A stretch of DNA of 64,000 bases from Streptomyces sp. NBC_00377 (GTDB taxonomy: Bacteria; Actinomycetota; Actinomycetes; Streptomycetales; Streptomycetaceae). Under the pieces are notes generated by a model. It did no database searches. It saw only the letters and a list, made by a program, of their open reading frames with translations, and had not been told where the DNA came from. Both the position numbers and the translations under genes were made by a program. How positions within the stretch are numbered: position 1 is the stretch's first letter; each line of letters starts with the position of its first letter. Where the stretch lies: positions 1,178,001 through 1,242,000 of the forward strand of contig NZ_CP107958.1 of the NCBI RefSeq assembly GCF_036075115.1. Direction: 5' to 3'. Positions 1-9,016 of the stretch are shown here, piece after piece.

Positions 1-192
1 CAGGACGTGGAGATCCGGCGGCTCGGCCTCACGGTGCATTTCGACCGTGACGAAGAGTGGATCACCGAACGCAGCGCGAAATTCACCACGGACGGGCTGC
101 GGGCGGAACTGGCCGCCGCGGGCCTGAAGATCGACCAGATGTGGACCGATCCCGACGCCGACTTCGCGGTCGTCCTCGCGGCTGCTCCCTAG
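1..192 (+). CDS. egtD: L-histidine N-alpha-methyltransferase EgtD, C-terminal fragment
   Basis: The reading frame enters from the left edge and ends at 192, giving about 63 residues. The segment containing SAKFTTDGLRAELAAAGL, then a W-T-DP-x-DF-A-x-x-LA ending, matches the C-terminus of EgtD/DUF2260 SAM-dependent methyltransferases. These trimethylate histidine to hercynine in cytoplasmic ergothioneine synthesis. The rest of the gene, including the SAM-binding core and any egtABC neighbours, lies outside the window. Two hairpins follow the stop codon. The call rests on the C-terminal pattern only; another DUF2260 methyltransferase is possible. Confidence 0.8.
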   Translation, partial: QDVEIRRLGLTVHFDRDEEWITERSAKFTTDGLRAELAAAGLKIDQMWTDPDADFAVVLAAAP

Positions 193-200
193 GCAGATCC

Positions 201-231
201 GACTGCCCGACGTGGCACAGGGCGGGCAGTC
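201..231. terminator. Hairpin terminator downstream of egtD
   Basis: A 9-bp perfect stem (gactgcccg / cgggcagtc) with a 13-nt loop starts 9 bases after the egtD stop. There is no U-tract, as is usual in high-GC actinomycetes. Confidence 0.6.
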
Positions 232-245
232 GGTACACGGCTCGT

Positions 246-284
246 GATCCTGGTACTCCGGTTCCCGACCGGAGTACCAGGATC
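246..284. terminator. Strong bidirectional hairpin between convergent genes
   Basis: A perfect 16-bp inverted repeat (gatcctggtactccgg and its complement) encloses a 7-nt loop. It lies between the converging egtD (+) and GH65 (-) genes, so it probably terminates both transcripts. It is the second hairpin of a tandem pair. Confidence 0.8.
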
Positions 285-333
285 CGCCGGCGGAGTACGG
301 GCCACCGGTGGAACGCCACCCCCTGAATCGCCG

Positions 334-2703
334 TCAGTCCGGGAGGAGCAGCCGGCGGCTCTCTCCCGGTCGCACGCGGACCGTACGGCCCGGCAGCCTG
401 ATCTCGATCGGTGAACGGTCGGAGGGCGGCACCGTCACTTCCAGCCGACCGCGTTCGAGACGCAGCCGAACGCCCCAGTGCCCTCGGTAGTGCAGGGAGA
501 ACCCGTAGGCCGACAGCTCGGGCAGGGGCACCGGATCCAGCCACAGCGCGCCCGCGCGGGTCTCCAGTCCGGGCAGTCCGCGCTGGACGAGGTCGAGCGT
601 GCCGGCCATCGCGCCCAGGTGGATGCCCTCGCCCGTGGTACCGCCCTGAAGATCGGCGACGTCGCCGAGCAGGGCTTCCTGGCAGTACGTCCACGCCTCC
701 GCCCACCTCGCCCGGGCCAGGACCCAGCCGTGGACCAGGCCGCTGAGAGTGGAACCGTGGCTGGTGCGGCGGAAGTAGTGGTCGACCGTCCGGCGCCAGG
801 AGTCGTCGTCGAGCCGATGGCCCAACCGGTCGAAGAGTTCGCGGAGTTCGGCCGGCGGGAACAGGTAGCCGAGCATCAGCACGTCGGCCTGTTTGGACGC
901 CTTGTAGCGGTTGACGGTGTCGCCCTCCGCCTCCAGGATCCGGTCCAGGCGCCGGATGTCGCCGTACCGCTCGCGGTAGCCGTCCCAGTCCAGTTCCGCG
1001 AGATCGCCGTAGCCCTCGAACTGGCTGATGACACCGTCGTGGAAGGGTATGTGGAGGGTGCGGGAGACGTCCTCCCACTGTTCGAGTTCGCCGTCGTCCA
1101 GGCCCGTACGCTCCGCGAGTTCGCGCCGCCGCGGTTCCGGCAGGGTCCGCAGCACCTCGGAACCGCGGGTGAGCACCCAGGCGGCCATGACGTTGGTGTA
1201 GGCGTTGTCGTCAAGGCCGGGCCGCCGCGCGCCCGGATACGCGTCGTGGTACTCGTCGGGGCCCATCACGCCCCGGATGCGGTGCCGGCCCAGCTGCTCG
1301 TCCCAGGTGGCCGAGTCGGCCCAGAAGCGGGCGATCTGGAGCAGCATCTCAGCGCCCTTGGTGTGCAGGAACTCGGCGTCACCGCTGGCCTCGCAGTACC
1401 GCCACACGTTGTACGCGACCGCCGAGCCGACGTGCCGCTGGAGACGTGAGTGGTCGGGCAGCCAGTGCCCCGAGCGGGGGTTGAGGTGGAACTGCTGCGT
1501 CTCCTCACGTCCGTCGCTGCCGCTCTGCCACGGGTACATCGCCCCCCGGCGGCCGACGGCGCGGGCGGCGGCACAGGCGCGGTCCAGGCGGCGGTGACGA
1601 TAGCGGAGCAGGGCGCGGGAGATCTCCGGGAAGTGCAGGACGAGGTAGGGGAGCACGAACAGCTCGTCCCAGAAGACGTGGCCGCGGTAGGCCTCGCCGT
1701 GCAGTCCCCGGGCGGGGACACCGACGTCCAGGTCCGCTGTGTGCGGTGACAGCGTTTGCAGGACGTGGAAGAGGTGCAGCCGCAGGACCTGGCCCGCTTC
1801 GCCGGGAACGTCCAGTTCGGCCCGCCGCCACAGCTGGTCCCAGGCCGTCAGATGCCCTTCGAGCAGTTCGTCGTAGGGCGGCGCCGCGCTCACCCGGTCG
1901 ATCGCGGCGTCCAGCGGGTCGCTGATGGCGGGGTCGCGGGAGGTGTGCAGGGCGACGGTCTTGTCGACCGTGGAGGGACGGCCGGGAAGCAGGCGCAGCC
2001 GCATGCGTTGAGCGACGCGCGCCGCCTCGTGCCGGTCGGCGACCGGGGCGTCGGCGGTCAACCGGGACGCCATGCCGATGCGGATGTCGGAGGTGCGGGT
2101 CCGGCAGCGCAGCCACACCGTGCCCGGATGCGCCGAGCCGGTGTGCAGCCGTGTGAGATGGCGGCCGTCCAGGTCCTGGTAGCGGGCCACCCCGGCGTTG
2201 GAGACCCCACCGTCCAGCACCGCCTCCACCTCGAGGTCCCCCGCGAATCCCTCGGCCGTGAACTCGGTGCGCAGGGCCGCCAGATGGGGGTCGGCCATGT
2301 GCACGAGCCGTTGCTGCCGCACCGCGAGCACCCGGTCCTCGCCGAGCGCGTACCGTGTGCGGCGTTCCAGGAGCCCTGAGGCCAGGTGCAGGACCTGCCG
2401 GTGATCGAGCACGTCCGCCGTGTCGGGCGTGAGCCATTGCTGCCCGGCGGGGCGGAACCGGAGGGGCAACCAGTTCACGACGTTGACCATGTCCTCGTTC
2501 TCCACCCGGCGCCCGGCCACGTCCGTGGTGAGCCGGTCGTAGCAACCGGCCACATAGGTCCCGGGATAGTGCACGTCGTCGGCGGCGCACTCCGGCAGCG
2601 CCCCACGGGTGGCGAAGTAGCCGTTGCCCAGCGTGCACAGCGACTCCCGCAGGCGCTCCTGAGCCGGTTCGTAGCCGTCGTACTCCCAGGTCCAGCCCGT
2701 CAC
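334..2703 (-). CDS. Glycoside hydrolase family 65 protein (maltose/kojibiose/trehalose phosphorylase or acid trehalase type)
   Basis: This 789-residue protein has the GH65 architecture: an N-terminal beta-sandwich (from a WxYDGY start), an (alpha/alpha)6 barrel and a small C-terminal beta domain. GVMGPDEYHD carries the expected catalytic acid Glu at about residue 484, followed by DNAYTN. KASKQADVLML near residue 600 and SHGSTLSG near residue 648 correspond to the phosphate/active-site loops. Family members phosphorolyse or hydrolyse alpha-linked glucose disaccharides in the cytoplasm. The SHGSTLSG form resembles the trehalose-acting mycobacterial branch, but substrate cannot be fixed by eye. 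The GTG start overlaps the stop of the preceding 56-codon ORF (GTGA), suggesting coupled translation. Confidence 0.85.
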   Translation of the reverse strand: MTGWTWEYDGYEPAQERLRESLCTLGNGYFATRGALPECAADDVHYPGTYVAGCYDRLTTDVAGRRVENEDMVNVVNWLPLRFRPAGQQWLTPDTADVLDHRQVLHLASGLLERRTRYALGEDRVLAVRQQRLVHMADPHLAALRTEFTAEGFAGDLEVEAVLDGGVSNAGVARYQDLDGRHLTRLHTGSAHPGTVWLRCRTRTSDIRIGMASRLTADAPVADRHEAARVAQRMRLRLLPGRPSTVDKTVALHTSRDPAISDPLDAAIDRVSAAPPYDELLEGHLTAWDQLWRRAELDVPGEAGQVLRLHLFHVLQTLSPHTADLDVGVPARGLHGEAYRGHVFWDELFVLPYLVLHFPEISRALLRYRHRRLDRACAAARAVGRRGAMYPWQSGSDGREETQQFHLNPRSGHWLPDHSRLQRHVGSAVAYNVWRYCEASGDAEFLHTKGAEMLLQIARFWADSATWDEQLGRHRIRGVMGPDEYHDAYPGARRPGLDDNAYTNVMAAWVLTRGSEVLRTLPEPRRRELAERTGLDDGELEQWEDVSRTLHIPFHDGVISQFEGYGDLAELDWDGYRERYGDIRRLDRILEAEGDTVNRYKASKQADVLMLGYLFPPAELRELFDRLGHRLDDDSWRRTVDHYFRRTSHGSTLSGLVHGWVLARARWAEAWTYCQEALLGDVADLQGGTTGEGIHLGAMAGTLDLVQRGLPGLETRAGALWLDPVPLPELSAYGFSLHYRGHWGVRLRLERGRLEVTVPPSDRSPIEIRLPGRTVRVRPGESRRLLLPD

Positions 2704-2870
2704 CGCCGCACCCCCTCGTCGAACAGGTCCGCGAGGTCGTCCACCGGGGCGGTCCCCGGGGCGCCGTGCACCCGCGCCGGGTCGGTGACCACTTTGCCGG
2801 TGTCGCCCGGGACCGCCGAGGCGTCCCGCAGCTCGGCGGCGAGCGCGCCACAGGGTCGGGTCGCGGCCAT
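2700..2870 (-). CDS. Small hypothetical protein coupled to the GH65 gene
   Basis: This 56-residue ORF has an ATG preceded by GGAGGGAGAGCC, a good ribosome binding site. It ends in GTGA overlapping the GH65 start. No family is recognised; the ending has alternating acidic and hydrophobic residues (VDDLADLFDEGVRR). The arrangement argues that it is translated. In other actinobacteria a HAD beta-phosphoglucomutase-like gene often sits here, so this could be a leftover or replacement. That link is inference. Confidence 0.45.
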   Translation of the reverse strand: MAATRPCGALAAELRDASAVPGDTGKVVTDPARVHGAPGTAPVDDLADLFDEGVRR

Positions 2871-3256
2871 GGCTCTCCCTCCGGGTGGCCGACTACCACG
2901 TTCACACCGTCCGCGGCAGGACCGCCACCGGGACGGGGCCACGACCGTGTCCGGGCCGGCCGCCGGGAGCCCGGCCGTCGTCCGGCCGGCACACCCGGTG
3001 CTGCCGGGGGCGAAGGGCCAGCACCTGGGCCGCCTCGCCCACCCCCCGTACCGCGCGGGCCCGCAGGCCCGCCTCCCGACCGCCGTCCCGGGTCCGAGGC
3101 CGAAGACCGTCGATCCGCCGTCGGTCCCCGACCGCCCCGAGAAGGGCCCGGTTCGGACCCCGGTCCGGCGCCCCCCGAGACGGGCGGTCCGACGCGCACC
3201 CACGGCTCGCGCGGGCCCCCGGCGTGCTCTCCATGTGTCTCGCGAGCCGCTGCTCC
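2871..3256. other. 386-bp interval with no convincing gene
   Basis: Between the small ORF and the flavodoxin gene all six frames look like low-complexity Arg/Gly/Pro/Ala translations typical of GC-rich noncoding DNA. One minus frame contains a short stretch, AAGPDTVVAP, that faintly resembles the end of HAD phosphatases. No intact gene is supported. It may hold the promoter for the small ORF-GH65 unit. Confidence 0.4.
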
Positions 3257-3811
3257 TCACCGGGAGCCGTCACCGTGCGCGCCCGGCCGCGCACCAGCAC
3301 GCTCCGGCTCCGCCGAACGCCTCGTCAAGGCCTCGGCGACGCCCTTCGCCCAGGTCTCGATCGCGCCGAAGTCGCGGAAGTCACCGCCCTTTCCGGCACG
3401 GAGGATCATCCCGGCGACCCGTCCCTCGGCGCCCTCCTCCAGGCGCCCGCCGAAGGTGACGTGCTCCCGGACGTCCAGCCGTGTCATGGCATGGCGTACA
3501 CCCCGCACGGGTGGGATGTCCCGCTCGGAGGCGGAGGCGTCGAGCGGTCCGCTGCTGAAGAACCACACCGGGCGCTCGGCCAGCTCGGTGCGGTGCCGGC
3601 GGACGAACCGCCGCGCTTCCTTGTGCCAGCGCCCGGCGTAGAGCGCGCCTCCGACCACGACGGCGTCGTAGCGCGCGACGCTCCGCACGGAGCGGGCCGG
3701 ACAGGACTCGACGGTCAGGCCGCCCTTGCGCAGGACGTCGGCGACGGCTTCGGCGATCTCCGCCGTGGACCCGTTCGTCGTTCCGTAGGTGACCAACACG
3801 GTGTCGGTCAT
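3257..3811 (-). CDS. Flavodoxin-domain protein (HemG/menaquinone-dependent oxidase-like)
   Basis: The protein has 184 residues from the ATG at 3811, chosen because AGAGGAGG precedes it; the frame is open further upstream without a signal. The N-terminus TDTVLVTYGTTNGSTAEIA is the FMN phosphate-binding loop of flavodoxins. VVVGGALYAGRWHKEARRF and VWFFSSGPLD follow the pattern of the flavodoxin family that includes protoporphyrinogen/menaquinone-linked HemG. It probably binds FMN and carries electrons in the cytoplasm. The last about 20 residues are low-complexity. It lies in a group of stress-type genes upstream of GH65. Substrate unknown. Confidence 0.75.
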   Translation of the reverse strand: MTDTVLVTYGTTNGSTAEIAEAVADVLRKGGLTVESCPARSVRSVARYDAVVVGGALYAGRWHKEARRFVRRHRTELAERPVWFFSSGPLDASASERDIPPVRGVRHAMTRLDVREHVTFGGRLEEGAEGRVAGMILRAGKGGDFRDFGAIETWAKGVAEALTRRSAEPERAGARPGAHGDGSR

Positions 3812-4448
3812 GGTCGTCCGCCTCCTCTCACAGGCGGCGCAGCCAGTCGTCGGCCACGCCGTGCACCGCCCGCTCATCGACGCAGGCGAGCGTCGTCCAG
3901 CCGGTAGGTGAGCTCACCGGCCACGTCGACCGCACCGTCGGTTTGGCGGGTCGTGGCGGTGACGCTCTCGCAGGTCTTCTCCATGGCTCTGGTCACTTCG
4001 ATGGTCCGGCGGAGCGACGTGCGTGCACAGGGCTGTACGGGGGCGGACACGGGCCGACCGGCCCTCCCCTCGGCGGCCGAACGGCCCTCCCCCGGTGGCC
4101 GGCCGGCCCCGCCGGCCCGGCGTAGCGCCCCGTCCGCACCGGTCGGTCGTCCGCGACCGGTCCGGGCCCGCCGGAGAACAGAGGGTGGTGGTCCCGTGCG
4201 CGGCCGAGCCGGCGCCTGTCCGGCCGTGGCGGGTCGACTCCCTCGCAGCGACGGCGACGCCGCTGCGCAAGCCCTCGGCCGGTGAGCCGGCGCCGGCTTC
4301 GGAAGGTCCGCCACCGCCGGGGCGAACGGCTCTGTGTGCAGGGGGCGTTGGGTTCGCCGCGGTGCGGTGGGCACGCGCGCGGGCGCCGCAGGCCTCGCTC
4401 CCGACCACGCATCGGTGGATCATGAGGTCAGACGACGGAAGGCGGCGG
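3812..4448. other. Intergenic region between flavodoxin and SulP genes
   Basis: This is a 637-bp divergent spacer. Minus-strand frames include a 36-codon ORF from an ATG at 3984 (ending GELTYRLDDARLRR) and an overlapping frame ending ADDWLRRL. Neither has a convincing ribosome binding site or family match. The rest is very GC-rich with several small hairpins. It should hold the promoters of both flanking genes, but I cannot place them. Confidence 0.4.
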
Positions 4449-6161
4449 ATGTCCCAGGTCTCGCTCGGACCGGTCCCGGGGTGGCGGCGGCTCGCGCCCG
4501 GCCTCGCGGCCCTCCTCGGCTACCGGCGTTCCTGGCTCGCGGGCGACCTTCTCGCGGGCGGGACGGTGGCCGCGTATCTCGTGCCGCAGGTCATGGCGTA
4601 CGCGGGCGTGGCCGGTCTGCCGCCGGTCGCCGGGCTGTGGGCGATCCTGCCGGCCCTCGGCCTGTACGCCCTGTTCGGCTCCTCGCGCCTGCTCTCGGTG
4701 GGGCCCGAGTCCACGACGGCCCTGATGACCGCAGCCGTGGTCGCGCCGCTCGCGGCCGGCTCCCCGCAACGGTACGCATCACTGGCGGCGGCCCTCGCCG
4801 TCACGGTGGGCCTGCTGTGCCTGCTGGCGCGGGCGGTGCGGCTGGGCTTCCTCGCGGACCTGCTGTCCCGGCCCGTCCTGATCGGCTATCTCGCCGGGGT
4901 GGCGCTGATCATGATGGTGGACCAGCTGGCCAAACTCACCGGGGTGCGGACGGCCGGCTCGGAGTTCTTCCCCCAGTTGTGGTCCTTCCTCACGCACCTT
5001 CCGCAGGCGCACCCGGCCACGGTGGTCTTCTCGGCGGCCACGCTCACGTTCCTCTTCCTGGTGTCCCACTACCTGCGCGCCGTGCCCGGCCCGCTGCTCG
5101 CCGTCGTCCTCGGCACCACGGCCGTGGCGGTCTTCGATCTCGACGGTCGCTACGGCCTGAAGGTCATCGGAGAGGTGCCGTCCGGTCTGCCCGGCGTGGC
5201 CCTGCCGGACCTGGGCGAACTGCCTGACCTCGTCCTGCCCGCCCTGGGCGTGCTCCTGGTCGCCTACACGGACTTCATCCTGACCGCACGGGCGTTCACG
5301 GACCCCGACGACCCGGGCCCCGGGCTCGACGCGAACCAGGAGTTCCTCGCCCTGGGGGCGGCCAATCTGGGCGCCGGGGTCCTGCACGGCTTCCCGGTGA
5401 GCAGCAGTGCCAGCCGTACGGCCCTCGCGTCTTCGGCCGGCGCCCGCAGTCAGGCGTACTCCCTGGTCGCCGGAGCGGTGGTGCTCGCCGTTCTGCTCTT
5501 CCTCAGCCCGTTCCTCAGCCGCACCCCGTCCGCCGTGCTCGGGACGCTCGTCGTGTACGCCGCGGTCCGCATGATCGACCTCGCCGGGTTCCGCCGGCTG
5601 GCCTCCTTCCGGCGCCGCGAGCTGCTCCTGTCCTTCGGCTGTCTTGCCGGGGTCCTCGCCCTGGACATCCTGTACGGGGTGATCGTCGCCGTGGGTCTGT
5701 CGGTGGCCGAACTCCTGACGCGCGTGGCACGCCCGCACGACGCGGTCGAGGGTCTGGTGCCGGGGGTGGCGGGCATGCACGACGTGGACGACTACCCGCA
5801 GGCCCGCACCATCCCGGGCCTGCTCGTCTACCGCTACGACTCACCGCTGTTCTTCGCCAACGCGGAGGACTTCCGCCGCCGGGCACTGGCCGCCGTCGAC
5901 GACCAGCGCGAGCCCGTCCGCTGGTTCGTTCTCAACACCGAGGCCAACGTCGAGGTCGACATCACCGCGCTGGACGCCGTCGACGAGCTGCGCCGCGAAC
6001 TCGTCCGCCGGGGCATCGTGTTCGCCCTCGCCAGGGTGAAGCAGGACCTGCGCGACGACCTCGACGCGTACGGTCTGACGGACTCCGTGGGCGAGGGCCT
6101 GGTCTTCCCCACGCTGCCCACCGCGGTTGCCGCGTACCGGAAATGGGACGGCGAGCGGTGA
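4449..6161 (+). CDS. SulP family anion transporter with C-terminal STAS domain
   Basis: The protein has 570 residues from the ATG at 4449 (GGAAGG upstream; an in-frame ATG at 4422 has no better signal). About the first 430 residues form 10-14 hydrophobic segments with SulP signatures: AYLVPQVMAYAGVAGLPPVAGLW near the start, then VGPESTTALM and FPVSSSASRTALASSAGARS. The C-terminal about 120 residues (SPLFFANAEDF ... LNTEANVEVDITALDAVDEL) are a STAS domain. The family moves sulfate, bicarbonate or related anions across the cytoplasmic membrane. Neighbours do not define the substrate. A cNMP-binding protein follows 110 bases downstream. Confidence 0.9.
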   Translation: MSQVSLGPVPGWRRLAPGLAALLGYRRSWLAGDLLAGGTVAAYLVPQVMAYAGVAGLPPVAGLWAILPALGLYALFGSSRLLSVGPESTTALMTAAVVAPLAAGSPQRYASLAAALAVTVGLLCLLARAVRLGFLADLLSRPVLIGYLAGVALIMMVDQLAKLTGVRTAGSEFFPQLWSFLTHLPQAHPATVVFSAATLTFLFLVSHYLRAVPGPLLAVVLGTTAVAVFDLDGRYGLKVIGEVPSGLPGVALPDLGELPDLVLPALGVLLVAYTDFILTARAFTDPDDPGPGLDANQEFLALGAANLGAGVLHGFPVSSSASRTALASSAGARSQAYSLVAGAVVLAVLLFLSPFLSRTPSAVLGTLVVYAAVRMIDLAGFRRLASFRRRELLLSFGCLAGVLALDILYGVIVAVGLSVAELLTRVARPHDAVEGLVPGVAGMHDVDDYPQARTIPGLLVYRYDSPLFFANAEDFRRRALAAVDDQREPVRWFVLNTEANVEVDITALDAVDELRRELVRRGIVFALARVKQDLRDDLDAYGLTDSVGEGLVFPTLPTAVAAYRKWDGER

Positions 6162-6271
6162 CGGACCGGTGCCGAACGGTCCGGCCGTTGGACCAGGTGG
6201 CCCATGGCCGGGCCGCAGGGCCCGGCCCACGCTGGTCCTGAAAGTCCGTACACCACGCCGGGAGGCATGCC

Positions 6272-6736
6272 ATGAACGCGTCCCTCACCCCCAGCATGCT
6301 GCGCTCACTGTCCGCCGAGCACCGCCGGCGGCTCATGCGTCTGGCCCGGGAGGTATCCATCCCCCAGGGGACGCGCCTCTTCGAGGAGGGCCAGCGAGCC
6401 GACCGCTTCTGGATCATCCGCACCGGCAGCGTCGACCTGGACATGCATGTGCCGGGCCGCCGGGCGGCCGTCATCGAGAACCTCGGGCACAACGAGCTGA
6501 TCGGCTGGTCCTGGCTGTTCACCCCGCACAACTGGCATCTGGGCGCCGAGGCGATCACCCCGGTGCGGGCCTACGAGTTCGACGCGACGGCGGTCCGCTC
6601 CCTGTGCCAGGAGGACCCGGCCCTGGGCAACGACGTCACCCGGTGGGTGGGCGAGATAGTCGCCCACCGTCTCCGCTCGGCCAGGACCCGCCTTCTGGAC
6701 CTGTACGCCCCCTACGGCGCGGGCAGCACCCTCTGA
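6272..6736 (+). CDS. Cyclic-nucleotide-binding domain protein without DNA-binding domain
   Basis: This 154-residue protein consists almost entirely of a CRP-type beta-roll: FEEGQRADRFWIIRTGSVDL, then LGHNELIGWSWLF in the phosphate-binding cassette position, then a C-helix. No helix-turn-helix follows, so it is a stand-alone sensor rather than a CRP regulator. GGGAGGC lies 6 bases before the ATG. It follows the SulP gene on the same strand and ends before a long hairpin, so the two may be cotranscribed and the sensor could act on the transporter; that is inference. Confidence 0.8.
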   Translation: MNASLTPSMLRSLSAEHRRRLMRLAREVSIPQGTRLFEEGQRADRFWIIRTGSVDLDMHVPGRRAAVIENLGHNELIGWSWLFTPHNWHLGAEAITPVRAYEFDATAVRSLCQEDPALGNDVTRWVGEIVAHRLRSARTRLLDLYAPYGAGSTL

Positions 6737-6768
6737 CCCCGCCCTGACAACGGACGAAGGAGCGCACA

Positions 6769-6812
6769 CCCGGCGCCCGCTGCGGGCGGGTCCGTCCGCA
6801 GCGGGCGCCGGG
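6769..6812 (+). terminator. 17-bp stem-loop terminator
   Basis: A perfect 17-bp inverted repeat (cccggcgcccgctgcgg and complement) with a 10-nt loop lies 33 bases after the cNMP-binding gene. It is between convergent genes and may act on both strands. Confidence 0.8.
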
Positions 6813-6869
6813 AGCCGTGATGTCGCCTGACCGGGCCGGGGACCCGGCGGGCGGAGAGGCTCCGCCGCA

Positions 6870-7151
6870 CTAACGGGCGAGCGACCCGTTCTGGGCGTCG
6901 GACGCGGAATGCCACGCGTGCATACCCGCCCGGGACGCCTCCTTGGCCTGCTGCCACTTCGCGGCCGCCTGCTGGGACGGGGGCACGTCCATGTCACGGA
7001 TCATGCGCCGCCCTGCCGCGAACAGAGCCGAGGCCCCGACAGCCATGCCGGCCCATGCCACCACGGCGCCGGCCGCGGTGAGCACGGCGCCGATCCTGAC
7101 GAGCCTGGTGTCGATGTCGATCATCCGATGGGACTGCATGTGGTGGTTCAT
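6870..7151 (-). CDS. Small membrane-associated hypothetical protein
   Basis: This 93-residue protein starts at an ATG preceded by GGTGGAGTC. After a His/Met-rich start it has one hydrophobic helix (RIGAVLTAAGAVVAWAGMAV) followed by an Ala-rich charged tail with AAAKWQQAKEASRAG. This suggests a single-pass membrane protein with a cytoplasmic helix. No enzymatic motif is seen. Streptomyces encode many such proteins; function unknown. Confidence 0.65.
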   Translation of the reverse strand: MNHHMQSHRMIDIDTRLVRIGAVLTAAGAVVAWAGMAVGASALFAAGRRMIRDMDVPPSQQAAAKWQQAKEASRAGMHAWHSASDAQNGSLAR

Positions 7152-7508
7152 GACTCCACCATCCAACGGGGGGAACCGCCTCGCATCCCGACCGACCGAC
7201 GGTTCGGGAAGCCGTACGCGATCGGCTCCACATCGCGGGGATGCCTTCGGCACGTTCTGGACCGGGGCCGAGCCCGCTCGCCGGAAGGTGTCCACCGGCT
7301 CACCGGCACTTCCTCGCGAGTCGGCGGCACGGTGGAAAGGGGCCGCTCTGCGCTGCCCGTCCCCCGGCCGCCTACTGACCGGCGGGCGCGATGCGGCGGC
7401 CGGTGAGACTTTCGACCCGGATCGATCACCCACGTCTCGCGTTCGCCGCCCACCCATGGTGTGGAATGGGCCCGCTGGGTGAGTTCGCGAACGGCCTCGG
7501 GCGGCCCG
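7152..7508. other. Intergenic region, nothing recognised
   Basis: This 357-bp stretch lies between the small membrane gene and the 3' end of the beta-helix gene, both on the minus strand. Open frames run through but read as Arg/Pro/Ser-rich noncoding translations. It presumably contains the promoter of the small membrane gene. Confidence 0.4.
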
Positions 7509-8975
7509 TCACCTGCCGGCCGCTGCCGCGAGGGGAGGCGACGGGTTCGCAGGGGGGACGGCAGCCGGATCGGCGGTCGGCGGGGTCGCGGTCGTCGCCG
7601 GACCGCCGGGCGGCGCCGGCGCGGGCGGGGGCGGGGCGTCGGCTCCCGGCTCCTCCAGGCAGTCGACGAAGCTGACGAAATCACGCTGGTCGATCCCTTC
7701 GGCGACCACGAACCCCTTCGCGTCGTGACTGCGCAGCAGGCACATGTCGTAGCGGGCGACGGCCGGGAGTGACTCCTCCGGTTCGGCGGTCCGGTACTCG
7801 TGGCGGCCGACCAACTGACAGGAGTCATAGCGGATCAGAGGGCCTCTCGGTCCCACCGTGTAGCGGTGCGCCCGGAGTTCGGTGGCGAAGTCCTTGAAGG
7901 CGACGCCGGTGTCGTCGCAGTCACTGAAGTGGACCGTGCCGCTCTTCCAGACGCAGTCGATGATCCGCGCGTCGGGGTTGCGCACCTCGAACCGGATGTC
8001 CTGGGCGTGGAACCGCTGCACCGAGTCGTGGTGCTGGGCGACGGGAAAGCGGAAGAAGGTGCTGGTGGTGCCGTATTCCTCGGTGCTCTCCGGGCGTGTG
8101 CCGGTGATGATGTACGAGCCGCCCCGGCAGGCGATCGATCCGCCATAGGGGAATTCGAGGAAGTTGCCCCACTCGTACTCGACCTTCATGTCGGTGAACC
8201 AGTAGTTGAGGAACTGGTCCTGCTCGTTGGGGTCCTGCCCGTGTCCGGTGACCCCCGAGTACAGGAACGCACGGCGGTAGCTTCCGCCGACCCGGCACGC
8301 GTCCCACTGCATCTCGGAGTTGGTGTCGGTGCCGTCCAGGGCCAGCCCGTACTCCCACTCCCCCATCCACTCGCACTCCGAGAACCGGTAGTCCTGCGCC
8401 TGCCCCGTGGAGTAGGAGGTGAAGAAGGAGGCGCCCGGCGTGGCCGACCGGAACTGCATCCGCTCGAAGGAGATGTTCGACCAGATGTCCTCGTTGCGGC
8501 AGAGGTAGGAGCCCGGGCCCTGGGCCGGGCGGAAGATCAGCGTGGTCATGCGCTTGCCGGCTCCGGAGAAGCGCAGGCCGTTGGCCGACCGCAGTGGGGC
8601 GACGCCGTTCAGCAGCGCGTTCGGACGCGTGATGAGGTACTCGCCGGCCGGGATCTCGATCACGGTGCGCCCGACCCCGCGGAAGATCCGGGCGGCGGCG
8701 AGCGCGTAGGCGAGCTCGAACGCCGCACTGTCGTCGACGCGTCCGTCGCCGACCGCTCCGAGGTCGGCCACGTTGATCACGCGCGCCAGCAGGTCGGCGG
8801 ACGAGCGGTCCCGCCAGGGCCCCTCGGCGCCGACCGGTCCCGCGAGGCCCCCTCCCGTCGCCACGGCGGCGGACGCGCTGTGGCCGGTCAAGGCCGTGGC
8901 GGCCAGCACCGTCAGTCCGCCACGCAGAATGTGCCGACGGCTGACACGAGACATCCCACCTTCTCGCTCTGCCAT
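7509..8975 (-). CDS. Secreted right-handed beta-helix (pectate-lyase superfamily) protein
   Basis: The protein has 488 residues from the ATG at 8975 (GAAGG 8 bases upstream); an alternative ATG at 8954 starts directly at MSRVSRRH. SRRHILRGGLTVLAATALTG is a twin-arginine-type signal. NVADLGAVGDGRVDDSAAFELA is the classic start of Pectate_lyase_3-type beta-helices, followed by turns of short beta strands. The last about 45 residues are a Pro/Ala-rich tail. Such proteins cut or bind polysaccharides outside the cell. At the edge of the exopolysaccharide locus, it may trim or modify the product. Catalytic residues were not identified. Confidence 0.75.
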   Translation of the reverse strand: MAEREGGMSRVSRRHILRGGLTVLAATALTGHSASAAVATGGGLAGPVGAEGPWRDRSSADLLARVINVADLGAVGDGRVDDSAAFELAYALAAARIFRGVGRTVIEIPAGEYLITRPNALLNGVAPLRSANGLRFSGAGKRMTTLIFRPAQGPGSYLCRNEDIWSNISFERMQFRSATPGASFFTSYSTGQAQDYRFSECEWMGEWEYGLALDGTDTNSEMQWDACRVGGSYRRAFLYSGVTGHGQDPNEQDQFLNYWFTDMKVEYEWGNFLEFPYGGSIACRGGSYIITGTRPESTEEYGTTSTFFRFPVAQHHDSVQRFHAQDIRFEVRNPDARIIDCVWKSGTVHFSDCDDTGVAFKDFATELRAHRYTVGPRGPLIRYDSCQLVGRHEYRTAEPEESLPAVARYDMCLLRSHDAKGFVVAEGIDQRDFVSFVDCLEEPGADAPPPPAPAPPGGPATTATPPTADPAAVPPANPSPPLAAAAGR

Positions 8976-9016
8976 AATTGCCTTCTTTCCAGCGATTTCT
9001 TGCATTGTGGGAGAAA

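Noticed and set aside
3874..4374. Minus-strand open frames of 125-170 codons upstream of the SulP gene
   Set aside because: Pro/Arg/Ala/Gly-rich translations, no ribosome binding site, and several overlapping frames are equally open, as expected for noncoding GC-rich DNA. A 36-codon tail (GELTYRLDDARLRR) faintly recalls SsgA-like starts but is far too short.
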